Source of the DNA: CBDFKJ01 sp965248805
GTDB taxonomy: Bacteria > Pseudomonadota > Alphaproteobacteria > UBA6615
Assembly (NCBI GenBank): GCA_965248805.1
Contig: CBDFKJ010000009.1
Location: 1 to 64,000 of the forward strand
Direction of reading: 5' to 3'
DNA length: 64,000 nt
A model generated the notes under the pieces. It saw nothing but the letters and a program-made list of their open reading frames with translations. It ran no database searches and had not been told where the DNA came from. The translations under genes and the position numbers were made by a program. How positions within the stretch are numbered: the stretch's first letter is position 1; each line of letters starts with the position of its first letter. This document shows, piece by piece, positions 9,560-17,518 of the stretch.

Positions 9560-10462
9560 CTACGGTGATTCAATTGCTGGGCCGGACTGCCGGATCGCGG
9601 CGGTGAGCGTGTTGCGCAGCAGACAGGTGATGGTCATCGGACCGACACCGCCGGGAACCGGCGTAATCGCGCCGGCCCGCCCGACCGCCTCGGCGAATGC
9701 GACATCGCCGACCAGCCGTGTACGGTCGGGCTCGTCCGCCGTCGGCGCCGGCACGCGGTTAATGCCGACATCGATAACGGTGGCGCCGGGCTTGATCCAA
9801 TCGCCGCGCACCATCGCCGGCCGGCCGGCCGCGGCGACCAGGATATCGGCCTGCGCGCACAGCGCCGGTAGGTCTTGCGTGCGCGAATGAGCGACCGTGA
9901 CCGTGCAGTCGGCGTCGAGGAGCAGTTGCGCCATCGGCCGGCCGACCAGCCGCGACCGCCCGACCACGACGGCATGGCGGCCGGCGAGCGTGTCCAGCGT
10001 GTCCTCGAGCAGCAGCAGGCATCCCATCGGCGTGCACGGTGCCATCGCCGCCGCACGCTGGCCGCTCGCCAGCCGCCCGGCGTTGATCGGGTGCAGCCCG
10101 TCGACATCCTTCAGCGGATCGATGGCGTCGATGATGGCATTGGCGTCGATGGGCGCGGGCAGCGGCAGTTGCACCAATATTCCGTGCACGGAGGCATCGC
10201 GGTTCAGTTGGACAACGAGCGCAAGCAGGTCTTCTTCCATTGTCGCTGCGGGCAGGCGGTGCACCGTCGAGTGAAAGCCCGCGGCATCGGACTGCCGCTC
10301 CTTGGAGCCGACATAGATCTTGGAAGCGGGATCGTCGCCGACCAGCACAGCGGCCAAGCTTGGCGTCAGCCCATGCATCTCCTTCAATTCCGCCACCTGG
10401 CGCGCGACGGTGGCGCGCAATCCGGCAGCGAAAGCCTTTCCGTCGATGATCGTTGCGCTCAT
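9560..10462 (-). CDS. folD: Bifunctional methylenetetrahydrofolate dehydrogenase/cyclohydrolase
   Basis: A 300-residue cytoplasmic enzyme interconverting 5,10-methylene-, methenyl- and 10-formyl-THF with NADP(H), feeding purine synthesis. The catalytic region IYVGSKERQSDAAGF contains the Tyr and Lys of the active site; GILVQLPLP, DVDGLHPINAGRLA and the Rossmann part AVVVGRSRLVGRPMAQLL follow, with PGGVGPMTI at the C-terminus. Start ATG at 10462 gives MSATIIDGKAFA. It overlaps the upstream DUF167 gene by 4 bp (ATGA), so translation is probably coupled in the yggT-DUF167-folD operon. Confidence 0.97.
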   Translation of the reverse strand: MSATIIDGKAFAAGLRATVARQVAELKEMHGLTPSLAAVLVGDDPASKIYVGSKERQSDAAGFHSTVHRLPAATMEEDLLALVVQLNRDASVHGILVQLPLPAPIDANAIIDAIDPLKDVDGLHPINAGRLASGQRAAAMAPCTPMGCLLLLEDTLDTLAGRHAVVVGRSRLVGRPMAQLLLDADCTVTVAHSRTQDLPALCAQADILVAAAGRPAMVRGDWIKPGATVIDVGINRVPAPTADEPDRTRLVGDVAFAEAVGRAGAITPVPGGVGPMTITCLLRNTLTAAIRQSGPAIESP

Positions 10463-10737
10463 CGCTTCCCCTTCGGCAGCGACACCAGCCAGGCTTCGAG
10501 CCCGGCTTGCAGCTGCGCCGGCTCTCCGCTCACCAGAATGGTCTTGTTGCGGCCGGTGCGACCCTTCACAAGGCGCAGCCTGGTGCGCGGCAGGCGCCAG
10601 CAATCCGCCAGGTATCGCAACACCGCCTCGTTGGCCTTGCCATCATGCGCCGGCGCGCTGACCGCAACCCGAGGCACACTCTCGGCCACGCCCAGGATGC
10701 GGTCGCGGCCGGCTCGTGGCGTCACGCGCAGGCCCAC
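10459..10737 (-). CDS. DUF167 (YggU) family protein
   Basis: A 92-residue protein of the YggU/DUF167 family (PF02594). Visible family features are LRVTPRAGRDRI at the start, RVAVSAPAHDGKANEAVLRYLA in the centre and LVKGRTGRNKTILVSG after it. The biochemical role is unknown; in many proteobacteria it sits next to yggT, as here. The start is a GTG at 10737, 43 bp after the yggT stop. Its end overlaps the folD start by four bases. Confidence 0.87.
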   Translation of the reverse strand: MGLRVTPRAGRDRILGVAESVPRVAVSAPAHDGKANEAVLRYLADCWRLPRTRLRLVKGRTGRNKTILVSGEPAQLQAGLEAWLVSLPKGKR

Positions 10738-10780
10738 CGCAACGCCGCCTCGCGCCGGTTGAAGCCCGCATTGGCTGCCG

Positions 10781-11062
10781 TCAGCGCGGCCAGTATTCCC
10801 GAAGCAAGCTGCGCAGGAAAAAAAGGCCGAGCAGCAGCAGCAGCGGCGAGATGTCGATGCCGCCCAGAGTTGGCACTACCTTGCGGATAGGCTTCAGCGC
10901 CGGTTCCGTGACGCGATAGAAGAAATTACTGATTAGATCGACGAACTGATTGCGGGAATTAATGATATTGAATTGATACAGCCAGCTCAGAATCACCGAG
11001 ATGATCACAGCTACGCTGAACAAATACAGGAGTGTATCGATCAGATTGAGGAGCGAAAGCAT
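10781..11062 (-). CDS. YggT family membrane protein
   Basis: A 93-residue inner-membrane protein with two hydrophobic segments, LIDTLLYLFSVAVIISVILS and ISPLLLLLGLFFLRSLL, and the family signature FYRVTEPALKPIRKVVPTLGGIDISP between them. YggT proteins are linked with cell division and osmotic-stress tolerance in other bacteria, but the mechanism is unclear. ATG 11062 (MLSLLNLID) is preferred over an upstream in-frame start at 11092 because the hydrophobic segment begins right there. First gene of the minus-strand cluster with DUF167 and folD. Confidence 0.88.
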   Translation of the reverse strand: MLSLLNLIDTLLYLFSVAVIISVILSWLYQFNIINSRNQFVDLISNFFYRVTEPALKPIRKVVPTLGGIDISPLLLLLGLFFLRSLLREYWPR

Positions 11063-11181
11063 GCTGTCGAATCGCCGATGTTGGCTGCCCAAGCCGGCGC
11101 GAGACTAGGCGATGGTTTGACACGTGTCTAGCGACGGTGCCAAGGCTGGCTGCGTAACCAATGGGCGCTTCGGAGTCGTTC

Positions 11182-11211
11182 TTGACAGGCGCAGCGCAAC
11201 CCGTCCATAAG
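11182..11211 (+). promoter_or_regulatory. Putative sigma-70-type promoter of tRNA-Ala
   Basis: A consensus -35 box TTGACA (11182-11187) and a -10-like CATAAG (11206-11211) are 18 bp apart, and the tRNA begins 18 bp beyond the -10 box. The perfect -35 hexamer stands out in this GC-rich sequence. Confidence 0.55.
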
Positions 11212-11228
11212 CCCAGTACCGGCGCCGT

Positions 11229-11304
11229 GGGGCCGTAGCTCAGTTGGGAGAGCGCGACGTTCGCAATGTCGAGGTCAGGGGTTCGACTCCCCTCGGCTCC
11301 ACCA
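11229..11304 (+). tRNA. tRNA-Ala, anticodon CGC
   Basis: A 76-base gene including an encoded CCA end. The acceptor arm GGGGCCG pairs with CGGCTCC and contains the G3:U70 wobble that defines alanine tRNAs. The D arm is GCTC..GAGC, the anticodon arm CGACG-TTCGCAA-TGTCG with anticodon CGC (reads GCG), and the T arm AGGGG-TTCGACT-CCCCT. A tRNA dedicated to GCG suits a GC-rich genome. Confidence 0.95.
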
Positions 11305-11366
11305 GACGCTTCGGCGCAGGCTGAGGTGGCGGCGGTTTCGTCGATGACGTTCGCGCGAGACGCACG

Positions 11367-11855
11367 ATGACCGGCCGTCATGCGTCGCTGTGTGCACCGC
11401 TTTTCTTGATCGGCTGCCAATCCGCCGCCGACCTGGAGCCGCCGCGCGTGTCGTTGGCCGACATTCGATTGTTGCCGAGCGGCCTACTGGAGCAACGATT
11501 CGAGCTCGACTTGCGCATCACCAACCCGAACAACGTCGACGTTCCCCTCGATGGCCTGTCCTTCAACCTGGTCCTCAACGACGCGCAGTTCGCCGACGGT
11601 GTGTCGAACCCGGCATTCGTAGTGCCGCGGTTGGGCGATGTCGTCGTGCCGATCGAAGCGCGCACCACGTTGCTGCATGTGGTCGAGCAGGTGATCGCGC
11701 TCGCCGATGCGCAGGCTCTGACCTATCGCCTGCAGGGAACCGCATTCTTGCGTGGAATTGCCCGCGACACGATCCCATTTGAGAGCGAAGGCGCATTGCG
11801 GCTCGCGCCGGAGTCGCTGCGGCGGACGATGATACCGCGGGCGATTGCGAATTGA
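11367..11855 (+). CDS. LEA type 2 family lipoprotein
   Basis: A 162-residue predicted lipoprotein. The N-terminus has a short hydrophobic stretch ending in the lipobox LIGC (Cys at residue 17). The rest is a single LEA-2/WHy-type beta-sandwich: FELDLRITNPNNVDVPLDGL carries the typical NPN motif, and VVPIEARTTLL and LTYRLQGTAFLR follow. Such proteins are thought to sit at the periplasmic face of the outer membrane in desiccation or envelope stress; the role here is inferred only from the fold. It lies 62 bp after tRNA-Ala on the same strand. Confidence 0.82.
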   Translation: MTGRHASLCAPLFLIGCQSAADLEPPRVSLADIRLLPSGLLEQRFELDLRITNPNNVDVPLDGLSFNLVLNDAQFADGVSNPAFVVPRLGDVVVPIEARTTLLHVVEQVIALADAQALTYRLQGTAFLRGIARDTIPFESEGALRLAPESLRRTMIPRAIAN

Positions 11856-11983
11856 CCGATCGTCATTACGGTACCGACACTGCACGGTAAACTGATGCGG
11901 GGTCGCCGGATGGTTCTCAGATTTGCTCGGGAATCGCGCCTAAGCTATTGTCAAATAGTGGTAACTCGTACAGGTAGGGCGAC

Positions 11984-14900
11984 GTGTCCTCGCGCGTCGT
12001 AAAGGTCGGTGCTATCGTGGCGGTGACGGTCGCCGTCGCCGTCGCCGGGGCTGCCGTATGGCAGCTTGGTGGCCGTGAGCGTCTGGTTGCCAACGTACCG
12101 ATTCCGCCCCTGTTGTCGCGGCCGGCGCCTGCCGATGCTGGTGCCGAGGGCCTGGCGGTTCGCGACATACCGCCACCGCGTCCGCAAGGCGGTGTGACGA
12201 ACCGAGCGGCACGGCCGGCGCCTGAGGTCGCGCCGTTGGGTCCTCTCATTGCGCCGAACGCAGACGAGCAGCTCGCGCGCGCCGGTGAACGGCCGCTGGC
12301 GCAGACGCCGGGCGAGCGTCAGCCCATAGGTGCCCAGCCGGACGCCATCGCTCCGCCCGAGGCGGAGGCTGTCGCGCCGGCACAGGTCGACCCGGCGGCG
12401 ATCGGGGCAGTGCCGCCCGCCGTGGCCGAGAACCAACAGCAACTTGCGCAGGATCGGCTGGCCTTGCGCGGAGGCCGCGCGGATGCAGCGGCGGTGACCG
12501 AAGCCTTGCCGGGCGCAGCTGTGGCGGCCGGTCCGCCACGCGCGGAGTCGATGCGTCCAGCCCCGGCCCTTGGTGATCCGGCGGCGATCGCTCGAGAGGC
12601 ATTGGCGCCCAACGCAAACGTTCCACAGGCGGCACGACCGCGGTTGGAACCGCCGGCAACGCAAGCGCTTCGCCCCGACGCGGTCCATCCGGGTGATCTG
12701 GTGGCGGCGGCGCGGCCGGGGCTGCCTGGCGCACCGTTAACGGACGTCGCGCCCCGTCGACCCGCGGCAGTTGCGCCCGACGCGGCGCCGGAGCCCGCTG
12801 GGGCGGCGGTCGCGGAACGGCCGGTCGCTCCGGGCCCGGCTCCAGCTGGGGAGGCCGCCGGCCTCGCGGCCGTCGTGCCGCAGCCAGAGCCGCCAGCCGG
12901 TGATCCGCGTGCGGTTGGCGGTGTGGTGCCTGAAGCCGCTCGGTCGCAGGCCGAGCGGCCAATGGCTGCCGATGTTGCCCCAGACGCCGCAATGTTGAGG
13001 GGCGCTCCCGATGCCGCGGCCGCCGATGTCGCCCCAGACGCCGCAATGTTGAGGGGCGCTCCCGATGCCGCGGCCGCCGATACCGCACCCGACGTTGCGG
13101 CCGCTGCGGAAATCGGACGCCTCGGAGCGCTTGCATCCGATGCCGGGCCGAAGCCCGTCGGTCCCGCTGCCGCTCCGGACGCCGGACCCGACGCCGTTGC
13201 GGGCGCAGTGCCACACGCCGCCGGGCCTGCCGCCGCTGCCGCACCCGACGTTGCGGCCGCTGCGGAAATCGGACGCCTCGGAGCGCTTGCACCCGATGCC
13301 GGGCCGAAGCCCGTCGGTCCCGCCGCCGCTCCGGACGCCGGACCCGACGCCGTTGCGGGCGCAGTGCCACACGCCGCCGGGCCTGCCGCCGCGGCCGTGG
13401 GCGCCGCTGCCGCACCCGACGTTGCGGCCGCTGCGGAAATCGGACGCCTCGGAGCGCTTGCATCCGATGCCGGGCCGAAGCCCGTCGGTCCCGCCGCCGC
13501 TCCGGACGCCGGACCCGACGCCGTTGCGGGCGCAGTGCCACACGCCGCCGGGCCTGCCGCCGCGGCCGTGGGCGCCGCTGCCGCACCCGACGTTGCGGCC
13601 GCTGCGGAAATCGGACGCCTCGGAGCGCTTGCATCCGATGCCGGGCCGAAGCCCGTCGGTCCCGCCGCCGCTCCGGACGCCGGACCCGACGCCGTTGCGG
13701 GCGCAGTGCCACACGCCGCCGGGCCTGCCGCCGCGGCCGTGGGCGCCGCTGCCGCACCCGACGTTGCGGCCGCTGCGGAAATCGGACGCCTCGGAGCGCT
13801 TGCATCCGATGCCGGGCCGAAGCCCGTCGGTCCCGCCGCCGCTCCGGACGCCGGACCCGACGCCGTTGCGGGCGCAGTGCCACACGCCGCCGGGCCTGCA
13901 GCCGCGGCCGTGGGCGCCGCTGCCGCACCCGACGTTGCGGCCGCTGCGGAAATCGGACGCCTCGGAGCGCTTGCACCCGATGCCGGGCCGAAGCCCGTCG
14001 GTCCCGCCGCCGCTCCGGACGCCGGACCCGACGCCGTTGCGGGCGCCGTGCCACACGCCGCCGGGCCTGCCGCCGCGGCCGTGGGTGCCGCTGCCGCACC
14101 CGACGTTGCGGCCGCTGCGGAAATCGGACGCCTCGGAGCGCTTGCATCCGATGCCGGGCCGAAGCCCGTCGGTCCCGCCGCCGCTCCGGACGCCGGACCC
14201 GACGCCGTTGCGGGCGCAGTGCCACACGCCGCCGGGCCTGCCGCCGCGGCCGTGGGCGCCGCTGCCGCGGAAGTCGCGCGCCTCGCCGCGCTTGCCTCCA
14301 ATGCCGAGACGAAGCCTTTGGATCCCGGCGCCGCCGAAGGACTACTGCCGGATGCCGCGCGCAAACTCGGCGTGCCGGTCGCGCCGCAACCGCCGGCCGA
14401 GGCGGTGGATCAACACGACGGCGTCAGCTTCGACCTGGTGCGCGTCGAACCCGACGGCAATGCGGTTATCGCCGGACGCGCACATCCCGGTTGCGAGGTC
14501 GATGTTCTCGATGGCGGGTTGCCGATTGGCAGCGTGCGCTCCGACGATCGCGGCCAATGGGTGTTGCTCCCCGATGTGCCGTTGGCACCCGGCGGGCGGG
14601 AACTGGCACTGCGTCAACTCTGCCCGGGTGGCAAGATTCTCAGTTCCGACAACGTCGTCGTGCTGGTCGTTCCCGAACGCGGCAAGGACGTCGCCGGCCG
14701 TCCCGTGCCGGAGCCCGCTGCACCGCTGGCGTTTCAGGTCCCGCGCGACGGCCGAGGGGGCGCGCTGGTCATGCAGGCGCCACCGCCGCGAGAAGCACGG
14801 GTGCTTGGCGAGGCTGCGGTCGCGGCGGCGGAGCCGGCGCTTGGTCCGGAGGTCGCCCGGTCGGTCGCCCCCGCCGATGTGGCTGTGCTGACCCTGGATG

Positions 14901-15325
14901 CGGTCGACTATGCCGAGAATGGGCAGATCCAGCTTTCCGGCCAGGCCCGGCCCGGTGCGCAGCAGCGGGTTTATTTGCAGAACGAACCGATCGGCGACGC
15001 CGAGGCGGATGAGCGCGGCAATTGGATGCTGGTCCCGGAGCGGGCGGTCGAACCCGGCCTGTACATGCTGAGGATCGACCAGATGAAGCCCGACGGCACC
15101 GTGGAGGCGCGTGTCGAGCTGCCGTTCGTGCGTGGCGAGCCGGTCACCGATTTGCCGCCGGACTCTCTGATCGTCATCCAGCCCGGCAATAACCTATGGC
15201 GTATCGCGCGCCGCGTTTACGGCCGGGGCACGCGTTTCACCGTCATCTATGCCGCCAACGCCGACCAGATCCGCGATCCTGATTTAATCTATCCGGGACA
15301 GATCTTCACTTTGCCACAGCCGTAG
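11984..15325 (+). CDS. LysM-domain envelope protein with Ala/Pro-rich minisatellite region
   Basis: A 1113-residue protein. A single membrane anchor lies at the N-terminus (VGAIVAVTVAVAVAGAAVW, about 8-26). About 800 residues of Ala/Pro/Asp-rich low-complexity sequence follow, including two 18-residue repeats and seven 52- or 57-residue repeats (about residues 369-762). After these come two Ig-like modules with parallel motifs (IAGRAHPGCEVDVLDGGLPI and LSGQARPGAQQRVYLQNEPI, each followed by a DxRGxW turn). The C-terminal LysM domain (GNNLWRIARRVYGRG ... IYPGQIFTLP) should bind peptidoglycan. The layout suggests a periplasmic tether between inner membrane and cell wall with a length-variable linker. 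The start is a GTG at 11984. Confidence 0.85.
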   Translation: MSSRVVKVGAIVAVTVAVAVAGAAVWQLGGRERLVANVPIPPLLSRPAPADAGAEGLAVRDIPPPRPQGGVTNRAARPAPEVAPLGPLIAPNADEQLARAGERPLAQTPGERQPIGAQPDAIAPPEAEAVAPAQVDPAAIGAVPPAVAENQQQLAQDRLALRGGRADAAAVTEALPGAAVAAGPPRAESMRPAPALGDPAAIAREALAPNANVPQAARPRLEPPATQALRPDAVHPGDLVAAARPGLPGAPLTDVAPRRPAAVAPDAAPEPAGAAVAERPVAPGPAPAGEAAGLAAVVPQPEPPAGDPRAVGGVVPEAARSQAERPMAADVAPDAAMLRGAPDAAAADVAPDAAMLRGAPDAAAADTAPDVAAAAEIGRLGALASDAGPKPVGPAAAPDAGPDAVAGAVPHAAGPAAAAAPDVAAAAEIGRLGALAPDAGPKPVGPAAAPDAGPDAVAGAVPHAAGPAAAAVGAAAAPDVAAAAEIGRLGALASDAGPKPVGPAAAPDAGPDAVAGAVPHAAGPAAAAVGAAAAPDVAAAAEIGRLGALASDAGPKPVGPAAAPDAGPDAVAGAVPHAAGPAAAAVGAAAAPDVAAAAEIGRLGALASDAGPKPVGPAAAPDAGPDAVAGAVPHAAGPAAAAVGAAAAPDVAAAAEIGRLGALAPDAGPKPVGPAAAPDAGPDAVAGAVPHAAGPAAAAVGAAAAPDVAAAAEIGRLGALASDAGPKPVGPAAAPDAGPDAVAGAVPHAAGPAAAAVGAAAAEVARLAALASNAETKPLDPGAAEGLLPDAARKLGVPVAPQPPAEAVDQHDGVSFDLVRVEPDGNAVIAGRAHPGCEVDVLDGGLPIGSVRSDDRGQWVLLPDVPLAPGGRELALRQLCPGGKILSSDNVVVLVVPERGKDVAGRPVPEPAAPLAFQVPRDGRGGALVMQAPPPREARVLGEAAVAAAEPALGPEVARSVAPADVAVLTLDAVDYAENGQIQLSGQARPGAQQRVYLQNEPIGDAEADERGNWMLVPERAVEPGLYMLRIDQMKPDGTVEARVELPFVRGEPVTDLPPDSLIVIQPGNNLWRIARRVYGRGTRFTVIYAANADQIRDPDLIYPGQIFTLPQP
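12971..13078 (+). repeat. Two 54-bp tandem repeats inside the LysM protein gene
   Basis: Two adjacent copies (12971-13024, 13025-13078) each encode DVAPDAAMLRGAPDAAAA. They differ at one base near the start (gatgttgcc against gatgtcgcc), which points to a recent duplication. They lead straight into the larger repeat tract. Confidence 0.9.
13088..14269 (+). repeat. Minisatellite of seven 156/171-bp repeats inside the LysM protein gene
   Basis: Units begin at 13088, 13244, 13415, 13586, 13757, 13928 and 14099. The first is 156 bp; the other six are 171 bp (57 codons), and an eighth, degenerate unit follows. Each encodes PDVAAAAEIGRLGALA near its start, PVGPAAAPDAGPDAVAGAV in the middle and VPHAAGPAAAA near its end. 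All are multiples of three and nearly identical at DNA level, differing by single bases (S/P at one codon). Copy number is therefore likely to vary by slippage or recombination without breaking the frame. Confidence 0.95.
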
Positions 15326-15360
15326 GCTGCGGCGTTGCGGGCCAACGCCAACGCGCGTTC

Positions 15361-15783
15361 CTAGTGGCCCGGCGCCAGGCAGCTCGCCAGGGACGTCAGG
15401 CCGGGCAGAGCGGAGGCGATGAAATCCGACACGGCGGCGAGCAACGTTACGGGCGTCACGGGTGCACTGATGTGGCGGTCGCCACTCGTCGTGATGACAC
15501 CGCTTGGACTGACGGCAAATTGCGCCGCCGTATCGTTGCGTAGGGCGCCGAGCTGGTTGAGCAGAGCCTCGCGCTGCGCCGGCGCTTCGGCCGTGAACGG
15601 CAATGGCGCGAGTTCGCCGGCGATATGCACATGCGCGCCGGTCGCATCGCAATCGACATCGACGTGAAACGGGGTTTGCCGGTGGGTAACGCGAAACGAG
15701 AAACTGCCTATCGCCACGGTGACCGTCTCGCCGTTGTGGCGTTGCGGCTTCAACACGGTGGGCGGTAGGCTGAGTGTCAGCAT
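15361..15783 (-). CDS. Hypothetical protein
   Basis: A 140-residue reading frame on the strand opposite to the LysM gene, which it meets tail to tail (35 bp between stops). It starts MLTLSLPPTVLKPQRHNGET at 15783 and has an internal VTVAIGSFSFRVTHRQTPFHV segment, then an Ala/Leu-rich C-terminal half. I do not recognise a family and see no signal peptide. It is the only open frame of size between the LysM gene and psd, its composition looks protein-like, and the gap on either side is small, which supports it being real. Confidence 0.5.
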   Translation of the reverse strand: MLTLSLPPTVLKPQRHNGETVTVAIGSFSFRVTHRQTPFHVDVDCDATGAHVHIAGELAPLPFTAEAPAQREALLNQLGALRNDTAAQFAVSPSGVITTSGDRHISAPVTPVTLLAAVSDFIASALPGLTSLASCLAPGH

Positions 15784-15930
15784 GGGCCGCAGGCGGATGC
15801 CGTCGCGGTGCCCAATCGGCGTCGTGGTGGTGCGCAGTTCATGATTTGGTTGGATAACCGAACTAGGCTTAACAGACTCCTAAATCCGCGCGCGGCGTCG
15901 GGCGACGCACGGCGCCTTTAGGCGGCAGCC

Positions 15931-16638
15931 ATGCGATCCGAGAAGACAAACATGTGGCAGTACGTCCTGGTGCCGATCCACCAGAACGGGTGGCCATTCG
16001 TGGCCATATCCTTAGCGATCACGGCGATCTTGTTCGTGTTTTGGGCGCCGTTGGGCTGGTTGGGCCTCGGCCTGAGCCTGGCCTGCGTGTATTTCTTTCG
16101 CAATCCCGATCGCGTCACACCGGTGCGCGACGGGCTGATCATCAGCGCAGCCGATGGCACCATAGAAGCCATCGACCAGCTGCTGCCGCCGGCTGAGCTC
16201 GACATGGACGCCGCGCCGGTCAATCGCGTGGGCGTATTCCTGAGCCTGCTGGACGTCCATGTGGCGCGGGCGCCGGTGGCCGGTGCGATAGTTCACCGCC
16301 GGCACGTTGCGGGCGTGTTTCTTAATGCTTCATCGGATCGCGCCAGCGACGAGAATGAGCGCCTGGCGCTGCGGATTGGCCAGGAGGACGCGCCCGACAT
16401 TGGTGTTGTGTTGATTGCGGGCCAGGTCGCGCGGCGCATACGCTGCAAGCTGGAGATCGGCGACACGGTGAGGGTGGGTGAGCGTGTGGGCCTAATTCGC
16501 TTCGGTAGCAGGGTCGATGTCTACCTGCCGCCGGGAGTCGAGCCGCTGGTTTGTGTTGGCCAACGCGCCGTCGCCGGTGAGACCGTGCTCGCCGACTGCC
16601 GCTCGCAGGAACCGGCGCGAACTGCCGAGGTGCATTGA
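15931..16638 (+). CDS. psd: Phosphatidylserine decarboxylase (short, type II)
   Basis: A 235-residue proenzyme that converts phosphatidylserine to phosphatidylethanolamine at the inner membrane. The N-terminus has a hydrophobic anchor (FVAISLAITAILFVFWAPLG) followed by YFFRNPDRVTP. VFLSLLDVHVARAPVAG holds the conserved His, and GLIRFGSRVDVYLP contains the Gly-Ser self-cleavage site that creates the pyruvoyl group. Length matches the short alphaproteobacterial form. Its TGA stop shares one base with the ATG of pssA (TGATG), so the two consecutive steps of PE synthesis are translationally coupled. Confidence 0.95.
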   Translation: MRSEKTNMWQYVLVPIHQNGWPFVAISLAITAILFVFWAPLGWLGLGLSLACVYFFRNPDRVTPVRDGLIISAADGTIEAIDQLLPPAELDMDAAPVNRVGVFLSLLDVHVARAPVAGAIVHRRHVAGVFLNASSDRASDENERLALRIGQEDAPDIGVVLIAGQVARRIRCKLEIGDTVRVGERVGLIRFGSRVDVYLPPGVEPLVCVGQRAVAGETVLADCRSQEPARTAEVH

Positions 16639-17501
16639 TGTTGCGACGCCGCGAACGCCGCGCGCGCGGCTGGTCCTTCAATCGCATGGTGCCCAACAGC
16701 CTGACGGTCATCGCGCTTTGCGCCGGCTTGACATCGATCCGTTTTTCTCTTGAAGCCAGGTGGGAGCTGGCGGTCCTCGCCATCGTGATCGCTGGCATTT
16801 TCGACGGTCTCGACGGTCGCGCGGCGCGGCTGCTGAAGGGCACCAGCAAGTTTGGCGCGGAGCTCGATTCGCTGTCCGATTTTGTCAGCTTCGGCGCCGC
16901 GCCGGCGATCCTGATCTATCAGTGGACACTGACCGACATCGCCGGGCTCGGCTGGGCGTTTTCACTGCTGTTCGCGGTGTGCTGCGCTCTGCGGCTGGCG
17001 CGTTTCAACACCGATATAGAGCGGCCCGACGACGACGCGCAACCGATGTCGCGGGACTTTTTTGTCGGCGTGCCGGCGCCGGCGGGCGCAGGCTTGGCGA
17101 TGCTGCCGGCGATGGTTTGGCTGGAGTTTGGATTTGAGCCGGCGCGGCTGCCGGCGATCAGCTTGGTGACCCTCGCCGTGGTCGCGCTGTTGATGATCAG
17201 CCACATCCCCACCTTCTCGATGAAGCGCTTCACGGTGCCGCATCGCTACGTATTGCCCGCGCTGCTGTTGGTGGGGCTGTGTTTCGCCTCGCTCGTCAGC
17301 GCGCCCTGGGCGACGCTGATGACGGTGGCCATGTTGTACATGATCAGCTTGCCGCTCGGCGTGATTGCCCACCGGCGCGCCTTGCGTCGGCATCTGAGCA
17401 GCGCCAGCGTCGCGCCGTTTCCGGGCGGCCGCGGCGAGCGCATCGGGCCGGTGGCCGGCGACGCGCCACCGTCGGAGGACCGGGCCGGCCGTGGTTTGTA
17501 G
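16638..17501 (+). CDS. pssA: CDP-diacylglycerol-serine O-phosphatidyltransferase
   Basis: A 287-residue polytopic membrane enzyme making phosphatidylserine from CDP-diacylglycerol and L-serine, the substrate for the preceding psd product. The CDP-alcohol transferase signature DGLDGRAARLLKGTSKFGAE continues to the two Asp residues of LDSLSD. DFVSFGAAPAILIYQW is typical of bacterial type II PssA. About eight hydrophobic segments follow. The start ATG overlaps the psd stop by one base. Confidence 0.94.
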   Translation: MLRRRERRARGWSFNRMVPNSLTVIALCAGLTSIRFSLEARWELAVLAIVIAGIFDGLDGRAARLLKGTSKFGAELDSLSDFVSFGAAPAILIYQWTLTDIAGLGWAFSLLFAVCCALRLARFNTDIERPDDDAQPMSRDFFVGVPAPAGAGLAMLPAMVWLEFGFEPARLPAISLVTLAVVALLMISHIPTFSMKRFTVPHRYVLPALLLVGLCFASLVSAPWATLMTVAMLYMISLPLGVIAHRRALRRHLSSASVAPFPGGRGERIGPVAGDAPPSEDRAGRGL

Positions 17502-17518
17502 TCCGGGCTAGGCCAGCG

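Noticed and set aside
11305..11366. tRNA-Ala considered as the integration site of the phage region
   Set aside because: The tRNA is intact, followed directly by a chromosomal lipoprotein gene, and lies 35 kb from the phage genes; no repeat of its 3' end was noticed near 46 kb.
13088..14269. Repeat array considered as a CRISPR locus
   Set aside because: Units are 156-171 bp with no unique spacers and lie inside one reading frame; no cas genes are near.
12246..14364. Long antisense frames (659, 681 and 496 codons) and a 608-codon plus-strand alternate frame across the LysM repeat region
   Set aside because: A tandem repeat whose unit is a multiple of three keeps every frame open that is open once. 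These are repeats of short Arg- or Pro-rich sequence. The frame with the membrane anchor, Ig-like modules and LysM domain is the coding one.
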